A stretch of DNA of 64,000 bases from an uncultured Odoribacter sp. (GCA_900541415.1 UQJP01000013.1:1-64000); one strand, 5' to 3'. Positions 34,929 to 44,372 are shown, counted from the stretch's first letter. Numbers and translations: made by a program. The notes: generated by a model from the letters alone, not told the origin.

Positions 34929-34952
34929 TATAAGCATTCTAAATGGCAAAAC

Positions 34953-36080
34953 ATGAAAATACTCTTTCTTATCTTCCACGGCTTGTCCCCTGTCAGCGGT
35001 ATCAGCAAAAAAATAAAATACCAGATGAAAGGATTAGAGGCAAACGGACATAAGGTGTTTTTTTGCCATTATGAAATACAGGCAGACGGGCACAAGGTCA
35101 GGATGATCGACGATCAAGTGCTGGAAGACTATGGCAAAAGCCCGTTGGCTCCCCTACGGAAAAGAATCGGTTATCATGCCGTGTTACAATATGCCCGGGA
35201 AAATGAAATCGGCTTGGTGTACATCCGGTCTTTTCACAACGCCAATCCATTCACAATCCGTTTTTACAGGAAACTCCAAAAAGCAGGCATTAAAACGGTC
35301 ATGGAAATTCCCACCTATCCTTATGATCAGGAATACAGGAATGTACCGCTTTTTTGGAAAATAGAATTAGGGATCGATAAAATATTCCGGAAACGCATGG
35401 CAAAAGCCTTATCCGCGATTGTCACATTTACCGACGAACCTGCTATCTTCGGAAAAGAAACGATTTGTATTTCAAACGGCATCGACTTCGATGCCATTCC
35501 TCTGAAAAAAGATGCCGTCCATCCGGACCACCCAATACACCTGCTCGCCGTTGCAGAAGTGCACTACTGGCATGCTTACGACCGGATTTTATCGGGACTG
35601 GGAGAGTATTACCGCCAACCTCAAAACCGCGAAGTTTTCCTGCACATTGTGGGCGGATTGGGACAATACGAACAACAATTGTTCGATCGGCTTATCCGGG
35701 AATACAACCTGCAAGACCGGGTGACCCTGTACGGACAGTTGCAAGGGGAAGAGCTCGATCGCCTGTTCGACCAAAGTGATTTTGCAATCGGCAGCCTCGG
35801 AAGGCACCGTTCCGGAATCGATAAAATAAAAACATTGAAAAACAGAGAATATGCAGCCCGGGGTATTCCTTTTATTTATTCCGAAACGGATGAAGATTTC
35901 GACCGTATGCCCTATATTTTAAAAGCCACCCCGGACGACACTCCGGTCGACATCCGGGAAATCCTGCACTTTCTCGATACCCATTCTATACCTGCACAGG
36001 AAATCAGGGAATCGATCCGGGATCTCTCCTGGAAAACACAAATGCAGAAAGTGATCGATCATATCTCCAAAGAAAAATAA
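34953..36080 (+). CDS. GT-B glycosyltransferase, divergent family 4 type
   Basis: A 375-residue protein with an N-terminal glycosyltransferase-like start (MKILFLIFHGLSPVSGISKK) and a C-terminal donor domain containing LHIVGGLGQYEQQL and DRVTLYGQLQGEEL. The usual EX7E box is not clear; instead there is HRSGIDKIKTLKNREYAARG, where several charged residues could serve. The frame is open for 52 codons further upstream, but the family start, a -7 box at 34921 and the divergent gene argue for 34953. It is followed 1 base later by another glycosyltransferase. Confidence 0.82.
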   Translation: MKILFLIFHGLSPVSGISKKIKYQMKGLEANGHKVFFCHYEIQADGHKVRMIDDQVLEDYGKSPLAPLRKRIGYHAVLQYARENEIGLVYIRSFHNANPFTIRFYRKLQKAGIKTVMEIPTYPYDQEYRNVPLFWKIELGIDKIFRKRMAKALSAIVTFTDEPAIFGKETICISNGIDFDAIPLKKDAVHPDHPIHLLAVAEVHYWHAYDRILSGLGEYYRQPQNREVFLHIVGGLGQYEQQLFDRLIREYNLQDRVTLYGQLQGEELDRLFDQSDFAIGSLGRHRSGIDKIKTLKNREYAARGIPFIYSETDEDFDRMPYILKATPDDTPVDIREILHFLDTHSIPAQEIRESIRDLSWKTQMQKVIDHISKEK

Positions 36081-36081
36081 C

Positions 36082-37227
36082 ATGGGAAAGAAAATCGCCT
36101 ATTGTATCCCCTCTTTATACATTGCCGGAGGCATGGAAAGAGTGCTGACCCTGAAAGCCAACTACCTGGCCGACCAGGCGGGACATGACGTCTACATCAT
36201 TCTCACGGACGGCAAGGATAAAACACCCTGGTTTGCCCTTTCACCCCGGATTAAAGTCATTCATTTAGACCTGAATTTCGATAGTTTATGGCATTTACCC
36301 CTTTGGAAGAAAGGATTAGTTTACCTGCAAAAGCAGCGCAAATATAAAAAAAGGTTCACCCAATGCCTGAAAGAACTGAAACCGGACATCACCATCTCGA
36401 TGATGCGGCGGGAGATCAATTTCATCAACGCCATTAAAGACGGTAGCCGGAAAATCGGAGAAATTCATGTAAACCGGAAAAACTACCGCAACTTTAACGA
36501 TGCCGCTCAAAACCCGCTCAAACGAATATTACAAAAGGTGTGGATGAACCAGATGTTGCGAAAAGTCAGGCAACTGGACAAATTCGTGGTGCTTTGTAAC
36601 GAAGACAAGGAACAATACCCGGAATTAAACAACGTATGCGCCATATCGAATCCTCTTTCTTTCTTCCCGGAACAGATCACAGGCACCCCCTTAAAGCAAG
36701 TGCTTGCCGTTGGAAGGTATGAGCCCCAAAAAGGATTCGACCTCCTGCTTCAAGCCTGGCAACAAGTGCAACGGAAACATCCGGATTATACGCTGGCAAT
36801 CTACGGGGCAGGCGATCCCACTCCATACCGACGGCAAGCGCAGGAATTAAAAATTGAAAACTCCTGTCAATTCAATGCCCCGGTCGATAATATCGCCGAA
36901 AAATACATGGAAAGTGAAATATTTGTGCTTAGCTCCCGGTTTGAAGGCTTCGGCATGGTAATCACCGAAGCCATGAGTTGCGGAATACCGTCGGTGTCCT
37001 TCGCCTGTCCCTGCGGGCCGAAAGACATCATCGACGATAACGAAGACGGCTTTCTGGTGGAAAATGGAAACATCGATAAATTGGCTGAAAAAATCTGCTA
37101 CCTGATCGAGCATCCCGAAACCCGCCATCAGATGGGTGTCCGCGCACGAAATAACGCCCGGAGATTCCGGCTGGAAAACATCATGCAGCAATGGGAACAG
37201 CTCTTCGACGAAGTATCGAAAAGCTGA
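36082..37227 (+). CDS. Family 4 glycosyltransferase
   Basis: GT-B glycosyltransferase of 381 residues with YIAGGMERVLTLKANYL at the N-terminus, VGRYEPQKGFDLLLQAW in the middle, and SSRFEGFGMVITEAMSCGIP containing the EX7E motif. It resembles amylovoran/capsule galactosyl- or glucosyltransferases of GT4, but the donor cannot be named. It is in a two-gene unit with the previous gene; the convergent acyltransferase gene stops 3 bases after it. Confidence 0.92.
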   Translation: MGKKIAYCIPSLYIAGGMERVLTLKANYLADQAGHDVYIILTDGKDKTPWFALSPRIKVIHLDLNFDSLWHLPLWKKGLVYLQKQRKYKKRFTQCLKELKPDITISMMRREINFINAIKDGSRKIGEIHVNRKNYRNFNDAAQNPLKRILQKVWMNQMLRKVRQLDKFVVLCNEDKEQYPELNNVCAISNPLSFFPEQITGTPLKQVLAVGRYEPQKGFDLLLQAWQQVQRKHPDYTLAIYGAGDPTPYRRQAQELKIENSCQFNAPVDNIAEKYMESEIFVLSSRFEGFGMVITEAMSCGIPSVSFACPCGPKDIIDDNEDGFLVENGNIDKLAEKICYLIEHPETRHQMGVRARNNARRFRLENIMQQWEQLFDEVSKS

Positions 37228-37230
37228 CAG

Positions 37231-38304
37231 CTATCGTCCCGCAGAAAAACGCAGGAAAGCCGGAAAATATTTTTGCAGGATAAAAAACAATCCGGCAACT
37301 CCCCCTATGACGATAAACACATCGGCAAAATAAAGCAACACCGACATTCCGTCCGAGGCAGCAGGAAACAGGCTCACCGTAGCTTTCCTGACTACATTCA
37401 ACACCGGATTATGCACCACATAAAGCAGAAAAGAAAGCTGCCCATAATAAGGTTTAGCCGTAACCCATCCCTTTTTCACCCCCCAGGCCGCCAAATAAAA
37501 GAAAAAGAATATTCCGGTCAATATCGCCGTCCGGTGAACCACCAAATGCCAGGCTTCTCCCCTCGTGAAAAAATCAGCCAGGAACAACAAAGGATAAACC
37601 ACCGACAGCATCCGGAGATATTTTTTATCTTCAACGATCAATTCTTTCCAGATTAGGCTAAAATATCCCCCCAATGTGAAAAACAGGACACTCGAAAACA
37701 GAAAATCCAATCCGGGAGTCCAATACCAAATAAACGTCAAAGCCAATATCCCCCAACCTTTAAACCAGCAAATGAAATACTTCACCACAGGCGACAAAAG
37801 GCACAGGCAAAACAAATTCCTCACAAACCACAAAGGCCAGTCGAACGGAGTGCCGTTCCCTCCCTGCCATTCGCCCCTGTCCCAAAACGCCCGGATAAAA
37901 TCAAGCCAGGAATAATCGCTCACCCGCTTATTCACACCCGAAAAATACTGGGACAAAACAGGCACTTGCTCGGCAACGAAAAACAAAGCGATAAATAGAA
38001 AATTCCAAAACAGATACGGAATAAGCAAACTTTTCACCCTCGAACGGATCTTTCTTTTATAATTTTGGAAATCCAGACAAGAACCATAAAAGAACAGATA
38101 ACCCGACACCACAAAAAACACAGGAACACCCACTTCTCCCCACTCTAAAGAAAACATATAAGTAACTGCTTCATAAAAAGGCTTGCTGTTTTCCAATCCT
38201 TCCAAAGGCTGTGTAGAAGTATAAGCATGCAAAAAAACAATTGCCACACAAAAAAATAAACGTAAAAAATTGATTGCCTGCGATTCCGTTGTTTTTATTG
38301 CCAT
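37231..38304 (-). CDS. Acyltransferase-3 family membrane protein
   Basis: A 357-residue protein with about ten helices. Its N-terminus INFLRLFFCVAIVFLHAY carries the family histidine, followed by VGVPVFFVVSGYLFFYG. It is only distantly similar to the acyltransferase at 31111 and is likely to decorate a different sugar or position in the polymer. It is transcribed alone; a -7 box lies 25 bases upstream. Confidence 0.88.
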   Translation of the reverse strand: MAIKTTESQAINFLRLFFCVAIVFLHAYTSTQPLEGLENSKPFYEAVTYMFSLEWGEVGVPVFFVVSGYLFFYGSCLDFQNYKRKIRSRVKSLLIPYLFWNFLFIALFFVAEQVPVLSQYFSGVNKRVSDYSWLDFIRAFWDRGEWQGGNGTPFDWPLWFVRNLFCLCLLSPVVKYFICWFKGWGILALTFIWYWTPGLDFLFSSVLFFTLGGYFSLIWKELIVEDKKYLRMLSVVYPLLFLADFFTRGEAWHLVVHRTAILTGIFFFFYLAAWGVKKGWVTAKPYYGQLSFLLYVVHNPVLNVVRKATVSLFPAASDGMSVLLYFADVFIVIGGVAGLFFILQKYFPAFLRFSAGR

Positions 38305-38328
38305 ACTCTAAGTTTTACTATTTCAATA

Positions 38329-38336
38329 CAAAAATA
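38329..38336 (-). promoter_or_regulatory. Candidate -7 box for the acyltransferase gene
   Basis: CAAAAATA on the plus strand reads TATTTTTG on the minus strand, 25 bases before the start at 38304. A TTG on the minus strand 23 bases further upstream is slightly beyond the usual spacing. Confidence 0.5.
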
Positions 38337-38389
38337 GCAGGAAATCACGATAAGTAGTACAATAATCTTTAAATATCCATTAATATCTG

Positions 38390-38397
38390 TATTTTTG
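38390..38397 (+). promoter_or_regulatory. Candidate -7 box for the EEP-family gene
   Basis: TATTTTTG followed by TAAAC, 52 bases before the ATG at 38449, matches TAnnTTTG. No -33 TTG at the right spacing is seen. Confidence 0.5.
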
Positions 38398-38448
38398 TAA
38401 ACCTTCTACCAGAGAATACGAAAGAATATTACAGACTATAACTAAACT

Positions 38449-39597
38449 ATGGCAGCTCTCCGCTTTTTCTTCTACGTGCTGATGAAACCCTTCACCCTGG
38501 GGTTTGCATTGCTGGGATTAGGAGGAATTATAGCACCCTACACCGATCCCAACGAATGGTGGCTGCCTGCTTTTTCAGGGCTATTCCTGCCCGGCATCCT
38601 TATCGTTAATTTCATTGTATTATTCTTTTGGATATATCAGCGAAAATGGTGGATAGTCTGTCCATTGATCGCCCTTTCCGCCAACTACGATTTTTTTGCT
38701 TCGATGTATCGGTTTCCGGGAGCTAAAATGCCTGAGAACACGGCAGGCCAGCCTGTGACCGTCGCCACCTATAACATAGAAGGAGCTTACTGGATCACAA
38801 AATTCCCTGAAAAATATAGTGTTAAAAAAATGATTCAGGATTACAACATCGACATTCTTTGCTTTCAGGAATTTTGCGAAGACGCGGCCACCACACTCGA
38901 TTCCGCCTTACAAAGATTTAATATGCCCTACCGGGTCTCGTTTTTCAACCGGCAGTCTCAATGGGCCAATTGCGGAACCGTCATTTACAGCAAATACCCG
39001 ATTGTAAACCATGGGGAAATCAGCTTTAATTCTGAAATCAACGGTGCGCTGTGGGCGGACATCAAGATCAACCGGGATACGATACGTGTGTTCAACAATC
39101 ACTTGCAAACCACTAATTTTTCACAAAATCAATTAGAATATAAACGCCAGAAAAGTGTCCGCGACTGGAAAGGGCAAGCCCATACGCTGGTTAAAATTTT
39201 AGACTGCCTGAAAAATAATTTTCAGGAACGGGCGAATCAATCAATCCTGGTCAGGAAAATGATCGACACCAGCCGTTATCCCGTCATTGTCTGCGGTGAT
39301 TTCAACGACACTCCCGTATCGTTCGCATTCAACCACATTATCAGCAACGACTTAAAAGACGGTTTCCGGGATTGTGGCAGGGGCTACGGACACTCTTTCA
39401 ACGGCTTAAAAAGGTTATTGCGCATCGATTTCATGGCCTACGGCGAATATTTCACAGGTATGGAATACCTGTCCCCCGAACAAGCCTGGAGCGACCACAA
39501 TCCGGTGATCATGAAACTGATTTTAAAGAATGAACCCGAATCCGGAATCCCGTCGTCCCTATCCTGCGGATACGGTTACAAACCGGGCAAAATATAA
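38449..39597 (+). CDS. Membrane-anchored endonuclease/exonuclease/phosphatase-fold enzyme
   Basis: A 382-residue protein with two or three hydrophobic N-terminal helices (about 5-25, 40-60, 65-80). An EEP-fold domain follows from about 100: VATYNIEGAY, ILCFQEF (metal-binding Glu), VFNNHLQTT, VICGDFNDTP and SDHNPV, all key catalytic motifs intact. The fold covers phosphodiesterases acting on nucleic acids, phosphoinositides and sphingomyelin. The helices place the active site at the membrane, so a lipid or lipid-linked substrate is plausible. It is a clear paralogue of the protein at 43284. Its gene stands alone between a convergent acyltransferase and the LruC gene. Confidence 0.9.
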   Translation: MAALRFFFYVLMKPFTLGFALLGLGGIIAPYTDPNEWWLPAFSGLFLPGILIVNFIVLFFWIYQRKWWIVCPLIALSANYDFFASMYRFPGAKMPENTAGQPVTVATYNIEGAYWITKFPEKYSVKKMIQDYNIDILCFQEFCEDAATTLDSALQRFNMPYRVSFFNRQSQWANCGTVIYSKYPIVNHGEISFNSEINGALWADIKINRDTIRVFNNHLQTTNFSQNQLEYKRQKSVRDWKGQAHTLVKILDCLKNNFQERANQSILVRKMIDTSRYPVIVCGDFNDTPVSFAFNHIISNDLKDGFRDCGRGYGHSFNGLKRLLRIDFMAYGEYFTGMEYLSPEQAWSDHNPVIMKLILKNEPESGIPSSLSCGYGYKPGKI

Positions 39598-39956
39598 GCA
39601 TTTCACAAGCCTCTTTTTACCGCGCCTTCATTTATCTATCCCACAGATATACAAACTGTTAAATTCAATATCCCGGTCTAAAAAAGTTAAAAACATGGGA
39701 TTCGGCCTGTATGATATTATAAATTTGTTACTATCTTTTATATAAAAAGATCAGCAACTTTCCTCACTTACCTTATTCTATTAATACAATAAAAGACATA
39801 TAACTATCTGATTTTAATAAATTTGAAACAACAAAGAAATAAACATAAATATTCATAAGGATACTTCAACACTTCTATTATTAATTGTAAGTTTGGACAA
39901 AATCAGTTATTTTTGTATAAGTATTAATTGACTAACTATAACCTAAAAGTATCGTT
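39598..39956. other. Long AT-rich region upstream of the LruC gene
   Basis: No gene is supported in this 359-base gap. It contains two sequences matching the -7 consensus: TAAATTTG at 39720-39727, without a -33, and the better one at 39908-39915 with a TTG 20 bases upstream. The first could start a short untranslated RNA or an alternative leader; nothing else indicates this. Confidence 0.5.
39885..39915 (+). promoter_or_regulatory. Promoter of the LruC-domain lipoprotein gene
   Basis: TTG at 39885-39887, a 20-base spacer and TATTTTTG at 39908-39915 fit the Bacteroidales -33/-7 consensus. The leader before the ATG at 39957 would be about 35 bases. Confidence 0.65.
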
Positions 39957-42293
39957 ATGAAAAAAATTAACATTTTCATCCTACTATCTCTATCAGCAAT
40001 CATAGGCTTAAATAGTTGTCATAAGGATATATATGATCCCAAAGCAATTTGGGATGATTATTTTATCAAAGATCTCCCGGCAGGATTCGACTGGGCGACT
40101 CTTTCCACGGTTCAGGTTCAAATTTTCCCTAACGATGTATACGGAGGGCAATATTTCTATACCATAGAATTATTTGAACAAAATCCGCTGGCTAATCCTG
40201 AGACGACATTATATGCCAAAGGTGTCTGTAAACAAAACCAACCGTTTACAGCTGATATAACTCTGCCCGATACCAAAACAACAGTATACGTCCGGCAGAC
40301 CGACCCCACCGGAAAGAAAAGCATTCAGATGGGAACCGTCCTCAACGGGAAACTGGTGTGTAATTTCGCTCCTTCTCAGCCATTGGGCACAACAACCTCC
40401 CAACTGGCAAAAGCAGAAACTTCCCGTCAGCAGGTGAATTGGCAAGTTCCCACCGATGCTATTGAAATTTCAGGCTCAGGGAGCTATACCATGACCAAAA
40501 ACACAACTTACGTTTTGCCGGGAACTTTCACGGGTAGCCTTATTTTCCCGCCGGAAGGTGCAGGAATCCTATATGTGACCGGAACCTGGAACAATCAGGC
40601 TACGGCAACGCATATTACGAAAAATTCTGCCGTATACGTCCTTAACGGAGGTAAAGTGTTGTCGGAAAATGCCTGGGATATTCAGACCAACGAAATGACC
40701 CTTGCCATTGCCCAGGGCGGTCAATGGGGCGATGAGAACGCCCGTAACATAAACTGGGACATTAAAAATACGTCCAAACTGATTAACGACGGAATTTTCT
40801 ATGCAAACGAAATGTGTACCCGCACGGATAATTCGGATATATACAACCAGGGTGAGTTTTATGTGCAGGAACTTGTTACCAAAAATCCTTCCCGCATAGA
40901 AAACAATAAACTTTTCACCGCTGATAAACTGGAACTGAACAATCCGGAATTAGTAAACGAAGAAAATGCCGTATTATCCGTACAAACACTGATTACCGGA
41001 GCAGGAACGATGCTGAATAAACACAAGATCACGGCAACGACAATCCAGTTCGACGGTACGGAAGTGAATAATCAATGCCGGATAGAAGCACAGGAAGTGA
41101 AATTCACCGGAGGTAAATACGAACAGGCAAGCTATACGTCTTTAGCTTGTAACCAAATGTATGCAACCGGAGCGAAAATTTACCTGAACAGTTATTCTTT
41201 AATCAGCGTAAAAGAACAGCTCACGTTCACCAGCCGCCTGAACAACGTAGCGGGAAGCGGGGAAAACTTCGCAGTATTGAATGCAGGTGAAATACTTTGG
41301 GCTTCCAGCGGTCCTCATGTTAAATTCGGAGGCAATCTGGAAATCAATTGCCAGAAATTTAAAGACAATCCGCCTTATAACCCCTATTACACCCTGACAG
41401 AATCAGCTTATTTTTCTGAGGACGGATCATCTGTAAAAATCCCGGCAGGCGATTGTACGGGAGAAGGAAACACACCGGGAGGAGGAGATCCGACAGATCC
41501 CACATTCCCTTACCCGGAATCCATGACACAAAACCACACGTGGATTATCGAGGATACCTATCCCTACCCCGGAGATTATGATATGAACGACCTTGTCGTG
41601 GGTATCGACTCTATTGTACGGATGATGACAGACAAATACGAAGCTCAAAGCCTGACCTTATACATGCGTGTAAGAGCTATCGGGGGAACCCGCCGGATCG
41701 GTGCTGCCTTACAGCTCGACGGAATAGCGCCTTCCGCAGTGAAATCAGTGGAATACAGCAGCGGAATAGACTTCTCCGGCGATATGTTCCAGGTTAATTC
41801 CCAGGGAGTGGAAACAGGACAAACCAACGCGGTGATTCCTTTCTTCGATAATGCCCACAAATTATTGGGAGCAAACAATACGACCACCATTATCAACACC
41901 ATTTCACAGGGAGAGCTTCAGGGAGCGGAAAAAGAAATCAAAAAAATTCAGGTGACCATACATTTCAACAACCCGATTTCGGGCTCTGTGCTCACCCTGA
42001 AAAAACTGAATCTTTTCAGCGTAATCGCTTCCAACACAAATCCTCGGGAAACGGAAATCCATTTACCGGAATTTTCTCACACGGATAAGAGCACCACACA
42101 GGAAGATATGCGTGAGAACACTAAAGGATTAATGTGGGGCTTACTGCTTCCGGGACAATTCCGGTATGCAGAAGAACGGGTTGATATTCGCCAGGCCTAT
42201 CCTAAATTTGAAAGTTGGGTAAATTCCAATAAAGAAAACAATAAAGATTGGTACGAACACCCCACCGAAAGCAATTTATATAAAAAACAATAA
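39957..42293 (+). CDS. LruC domain-containing surface lipoprotein
   Basis: A 778-residue exported protein. The signal peptide ends in IGLNSC with the lipid-bearing Cys at residue 21. The middle part (about 160-480) is repetitive beta structure with many Asn/Gly turns, suggestive of a beta-helix. The C-terminal third (about 515 onward) has WIIEDTYPYPGDYDMNDLVV, the acidic start of the LruC/DUF4842 domain, through to the end. LruC proteins are Bacteroidota surface proteins of unknown role. It has its own promoter and sits in the polysaccharide locus, so it could be a surface anchor or scaffold for the polymer; this is inference. Confidence 0.87.
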   Translation: MKKINIFILLSLSAIIGLNSCHKDIYDPKAIWDDYFIKDLPAGFDWATLSTVQVQIFPNDVYGGQYFYTIELFEQNPLANPETTLYAKGVCKQNQPFTADITLPDTKTTVYVRQTDPTGKKSIQMGTVLNGKLVCNFAPSQPLGTTTSQLAKAETSRQQVNWQVPTDAIEISGSGSYTMTKNTTYVLPGTFTGSLIFPPEGAGILYVTGTWNNQATATHITKNSAVYVLNGGKVLSENAWDIQTNEMTLAIAQGGQWGDENARNINWDIKNTSKLINDGIFYANEMCTRTDNSDIYNQGEFYVQELVTKNPSRIENNKLFTADKLELNNPELVNEENAVLSVQTLITGAGTMLNKHKITATTIQFDGTEVNNQCRIEAQEVKFTGGKYEQASYTSLACNQMYATGAKIYLNSYSLISVKEQLTFTSRLNNVAGSGENFAVLNAGEILWASSGPHVKFGGNLEINCQKFKDNPPYNPYYTLTESAYFSEDGSSVKIPAGDCTGEGNTPGGGDPTDPTFPYPESMTQNHTWIIEDTYPYPGDYDMNDLVVGIDSIVRMMTDKYEAQSLTLYMRVRAIGGTRRIGAALQLDGIAPSAVKSVEYSSGIDFSGDMFQVNSQGVETGQTNAVIPFFDNAHKLLGANNTTTIINTISQGELQGAEKEIKKIQVTIHFNNPISGSVLTLKKLNLFSVIASNTNPRETEIHLPEFSHTDKSTTQEDMRENTKGLMWGLLLPGQFRYAEERVDIRQAYPKFESWVNSNKENNKDWYEHPTESNLYKKQ

Positions 42294-42350
42294 CAAGCCG
42301 GGTTAGACTTCCGTTATGATATTCGGACAGTTTTGGGCTAAACAAACAAG

Positions 42351-42392
42351 CACCGCTCTGTGGAAAGACAAAAGTCCTTCCATGGAGCGGTG
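42351..42392 (+). other. Long near-perfect hairpin between LruC and glycosyltransferase genes
   Basis: CACCGCTC (42351-42358) pairs with GAGCGGTG (42385-42392), and the stem continues inward with wobble pairs and one mismatch to a 4-base AAAA loop, about 19 pairs in all. On the plus strand it is followed by AAAAAA rather than T, so it is not a standard terminator. It could protect the 3' end of the LruC message or attenuate the downstream gene. Confidence 0.55.
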
Positions 42393-42410
42393 AAAAAATT
42401 CTAAAAATAC

Positions 42411-43271
42411 ATGAAATGGTATCAGAAATATCTGGCTGTTTTTGAAAAAAATCTGACGGAAATACCTCAATCGGTACAAGAAGAAATAAGTCATAAACTA
42501 CAAAATTTTATAAGTAATACCCCTTTGGTCTCTGTCGTGGTCATTGCCCACAATGAAGAACGGCGGTTATGGGGTTGCCTTTGGTCGCTGGCCGACAATC
42601 TCTGCGACTTCCCGGTGGAAATCATCGGTGTTGACAACCTTTCGGGCGACCACACGGTAGAAATATTCCGGAAATCAGGCATCCGTTACTTTCAGGAGCC
42701 CCAAAAAGGGCCGGGACATGCCCGCCAATGCGGATTGGATCAGGCAAAAGGGAAATATTACATCTGCATAGATGCCGACACACTCTATCCCCCCCTTTAC
42801 ATCCGGACGCTTGTCCGGCAGCTTGAACGCAAAGGAGTGGCCGGGGTTTATTCCCTGTGGAGCTTTTTACCCGGAGAAAAATATTCCCGGCGTAAGTTAC
42901 TGCTTTACGAAACTTTACGAGATATACACTTAAAAATCCAATCCTACCGAAGGCCTGAACTTTGCGTGCGGGGAATGGTGTTCGGATTCAACACGGCTTA
43001 CGGACGGCAAATCGGATTCCGTACGGATATTATACGGGGGGAAGACGGCTCGCTTGCTTTGGAACTGAAACAACTCGGAAAACTTAAATTCATCACCGCC
43101 CGTAAAGCACGGGCGATTACTTCTACCAGCACGCTTAGTGCCGATGGCTCTTTGCTGCAAAGTTTAAAAGTAAGGTTGAAAAAACACCTGAAAAGTTTTA
43201 CAGGATATTTCATTTCTAAAAACGAATACAAGGACGAAGATTCCAACCTCTTGGAAAACAACAAAAAATAA
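42411..43271 (+). CDS. Family 2 glycosyltransferase
   Basis: GT-A glycosyltransferase of 286 residues with VVVIAHNEERRLWGCLWSLA, GVDNLSGDHTV, GPGHARQCGLDQAKGKY and the metal site CIDADTLYPP. No membrane helices are seen. It heads a second plus-strand group with an EEP-family enzyme (12-base gap). Confidence 0.9.
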   Translation: MKWYQKYLAVFEKNLTEIPQSVQEEISHKLQNFISNTPLVSVVVIAHNEERRLWGCLWSLADNLCDFPVEIIGVDNLSGDHTVEIFRKSGIRYFQEPQKGPGHARQCGLDQAKGKYYICIDADTLYPPLYIRTLVRQLERKGVAGVYSLWSFLPGEKYSRRKLLLYETLRDIHLKIQSYRRPELCVRGMVFGFNTAYGRQIGFRTDIIRGEDGSLALELKQLGKLKFITARKARAITSTSTLSADGSLLQSLKVRLKKHLKSFTGYFISKNEYKDEDSNLLENNKK

Positions 43272-43283
43272 ACCACACCAGCT

Positions 43284-44348
43284 ATGCGGGCACTTTGTTT
43301 TTTTCTTTCACTCATATTGATTCCGGTAACACTCTTTTTGGCTCTCCTGAGCCTTTTAGGGTTATCGGCAGCATACATCTCGCCCGCAGTTTTCGCTTTC
43401 CCGGCCTTTATCAATCTTTTCCTGCCCATCCTGCTGATCATCAATTTTGTATTGCTGATATACTGGATTGTACGAAAAAGCCGTTGGGCCTTTGTCCCTG
43501 TGATTTCGATTTTGCTTCATTTCAACTATATCCTATCTGTTTTTCAATTCAACGTCCGCCCCGACTCGTCCGACGAAAAAAACATCAGGATTGCCACCTA
43601 TAACGTAGGAAGTTTTCGTTCGTGGGAAAAAAAAGACACACAACTCGAAATTGCCCAATATATACACGATCAGCATACGGACATCGCTTGTTTTCAGGAA
43701 TATAAAAGTATTCCCGGACTACCGGAAGAAAAACTCTCGGAACTGATGGGCCTCCCCTATCACGCCATCAGCTATTTAGGCCAATACGGATATGCCAGCT
43801 ACGGGGCGGCCATTTTTTCACGCTATCCCGTCATTGCTTACCAAAAAATCGACATCCCTTCTGAAACCAACGATGCCATGTGGGCGGACCTTAAAATCGG
43901 AAACGACACGGTCAGGGTATTCAATTGCCATTTACAGACCACCAATTTCAGTCGCAACCAAAAACACCTCCGTCAGCAACTCCAGGACAGGGACTTTAAT
44001 CCGAAAATCATTTTTTCAATTTATTCCGGGCTAAAACAAAGTTTCAGGCAACGTGCCGCCCAGGCAGAGATTGTGCGGCAACAAATCGACCAGTCTCCCT
44101 ATCCGGTCATTGTCTGTGGGGACTTCAACGATCCGCCGCTCTCTTACACGTATCACACCATAAAAGGCAAACTCATCGACAGCTTCCGTGAAAGCGGGCA
44201 AGGCTACGGTTATACCTTCCGGGGGATAAGGAAAATACTGCGTATCGATTTCATTTTATATTCACCCTCTTTCAAGGGATCACAATACCAATCACCCCTA
44301 AAATTTTGGAGTGATCACAAGCCAGTATTTACAGATTTATCATTGTAA
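43284..44348 (+). CDS. Membrane-anchored EEP-fold enzyme, second copy
   Basis: A 354-residue paralogue of the protein at 38449, with the same order: hydrophobic N-terminal helices up to about 85, then IATYNVGSFR, IACFQEY, VFNCHLQTTNFSRNQ, VIVCGDFNDPP and WSDHKPV. The shared stretch HLQTTNFS-NQ shows close relation. The catalytic residues are intact. It is co-transcribed with the glycosyltransferase at 42411. Two such enzymes in one polysaccharide locus suggest a role in polymer or lipid-carrier processing, for example phosphodiester cleavage; this is not proven. Confidence 0.9.
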   Translation: MRALCFFLSLILIPVTLFLALLSLLGLSAAYISPAVFAFPAFINLFLPILLIINFVLLIYWIVRKSRWAFVPVISILLHFNYILSVFQFNVRPDSSDEKNIRIATYNVGSFRSWEKKDTQLEIAQYIHDQHTDIACFQEYKSIPGLPEEKLSELMGLPYHAISYLGQYGYASYGAAIFSRYPVIAYQKIDIPSETNDAMWADLKIGNDTVRVFNCHLQTTNFSRNQKHLRQQLQDRDFNPKIIFSIYSGLKQSFRQRAAQAEIVRQQIDQSPYPVIVCGDFNDPPLSYTYHTIKGKLIDSFRESGQGYGYTFRGIRKILRIDFILYSPSFKGSQYQSPLKFWSDHKPVFTDLSL

Positions 44349-44372
44349 TCTGATATATTTAAAGTATATTTG
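44343..44372 (+). promoter_or_regulatory. Promoter of the second lone receiver gene
   Basis: TTG at 44343-44345, a 19-base spacer and TATATTTG at 44365-44372 match the Bacteroidales consensus, with about 20 bases of leader before the ATG at 44399. The -33 element overlaps the stop of the EEP gene. Confidence 0.68.

Noticed and set aside
34797..34952. Longer N-terminus for the glycosyltransferase at 34953
   Set aside because: The extra 52 residues overlap the divergent promoter region, lie upstream of a -7 box and do not fit the family start.
39598..39956. tRNA or other structured RNA gene in the long gap
   Set aside because: No cloverleaf-like arms or T-loop sequence were found; only promoter-like boxes are visible.
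42351..42392. Rho-independent terminator after the LruC gene
   Set aside because: The stem is followed by A-run on the plus strand, not T, and no minus-strand gene ends there.
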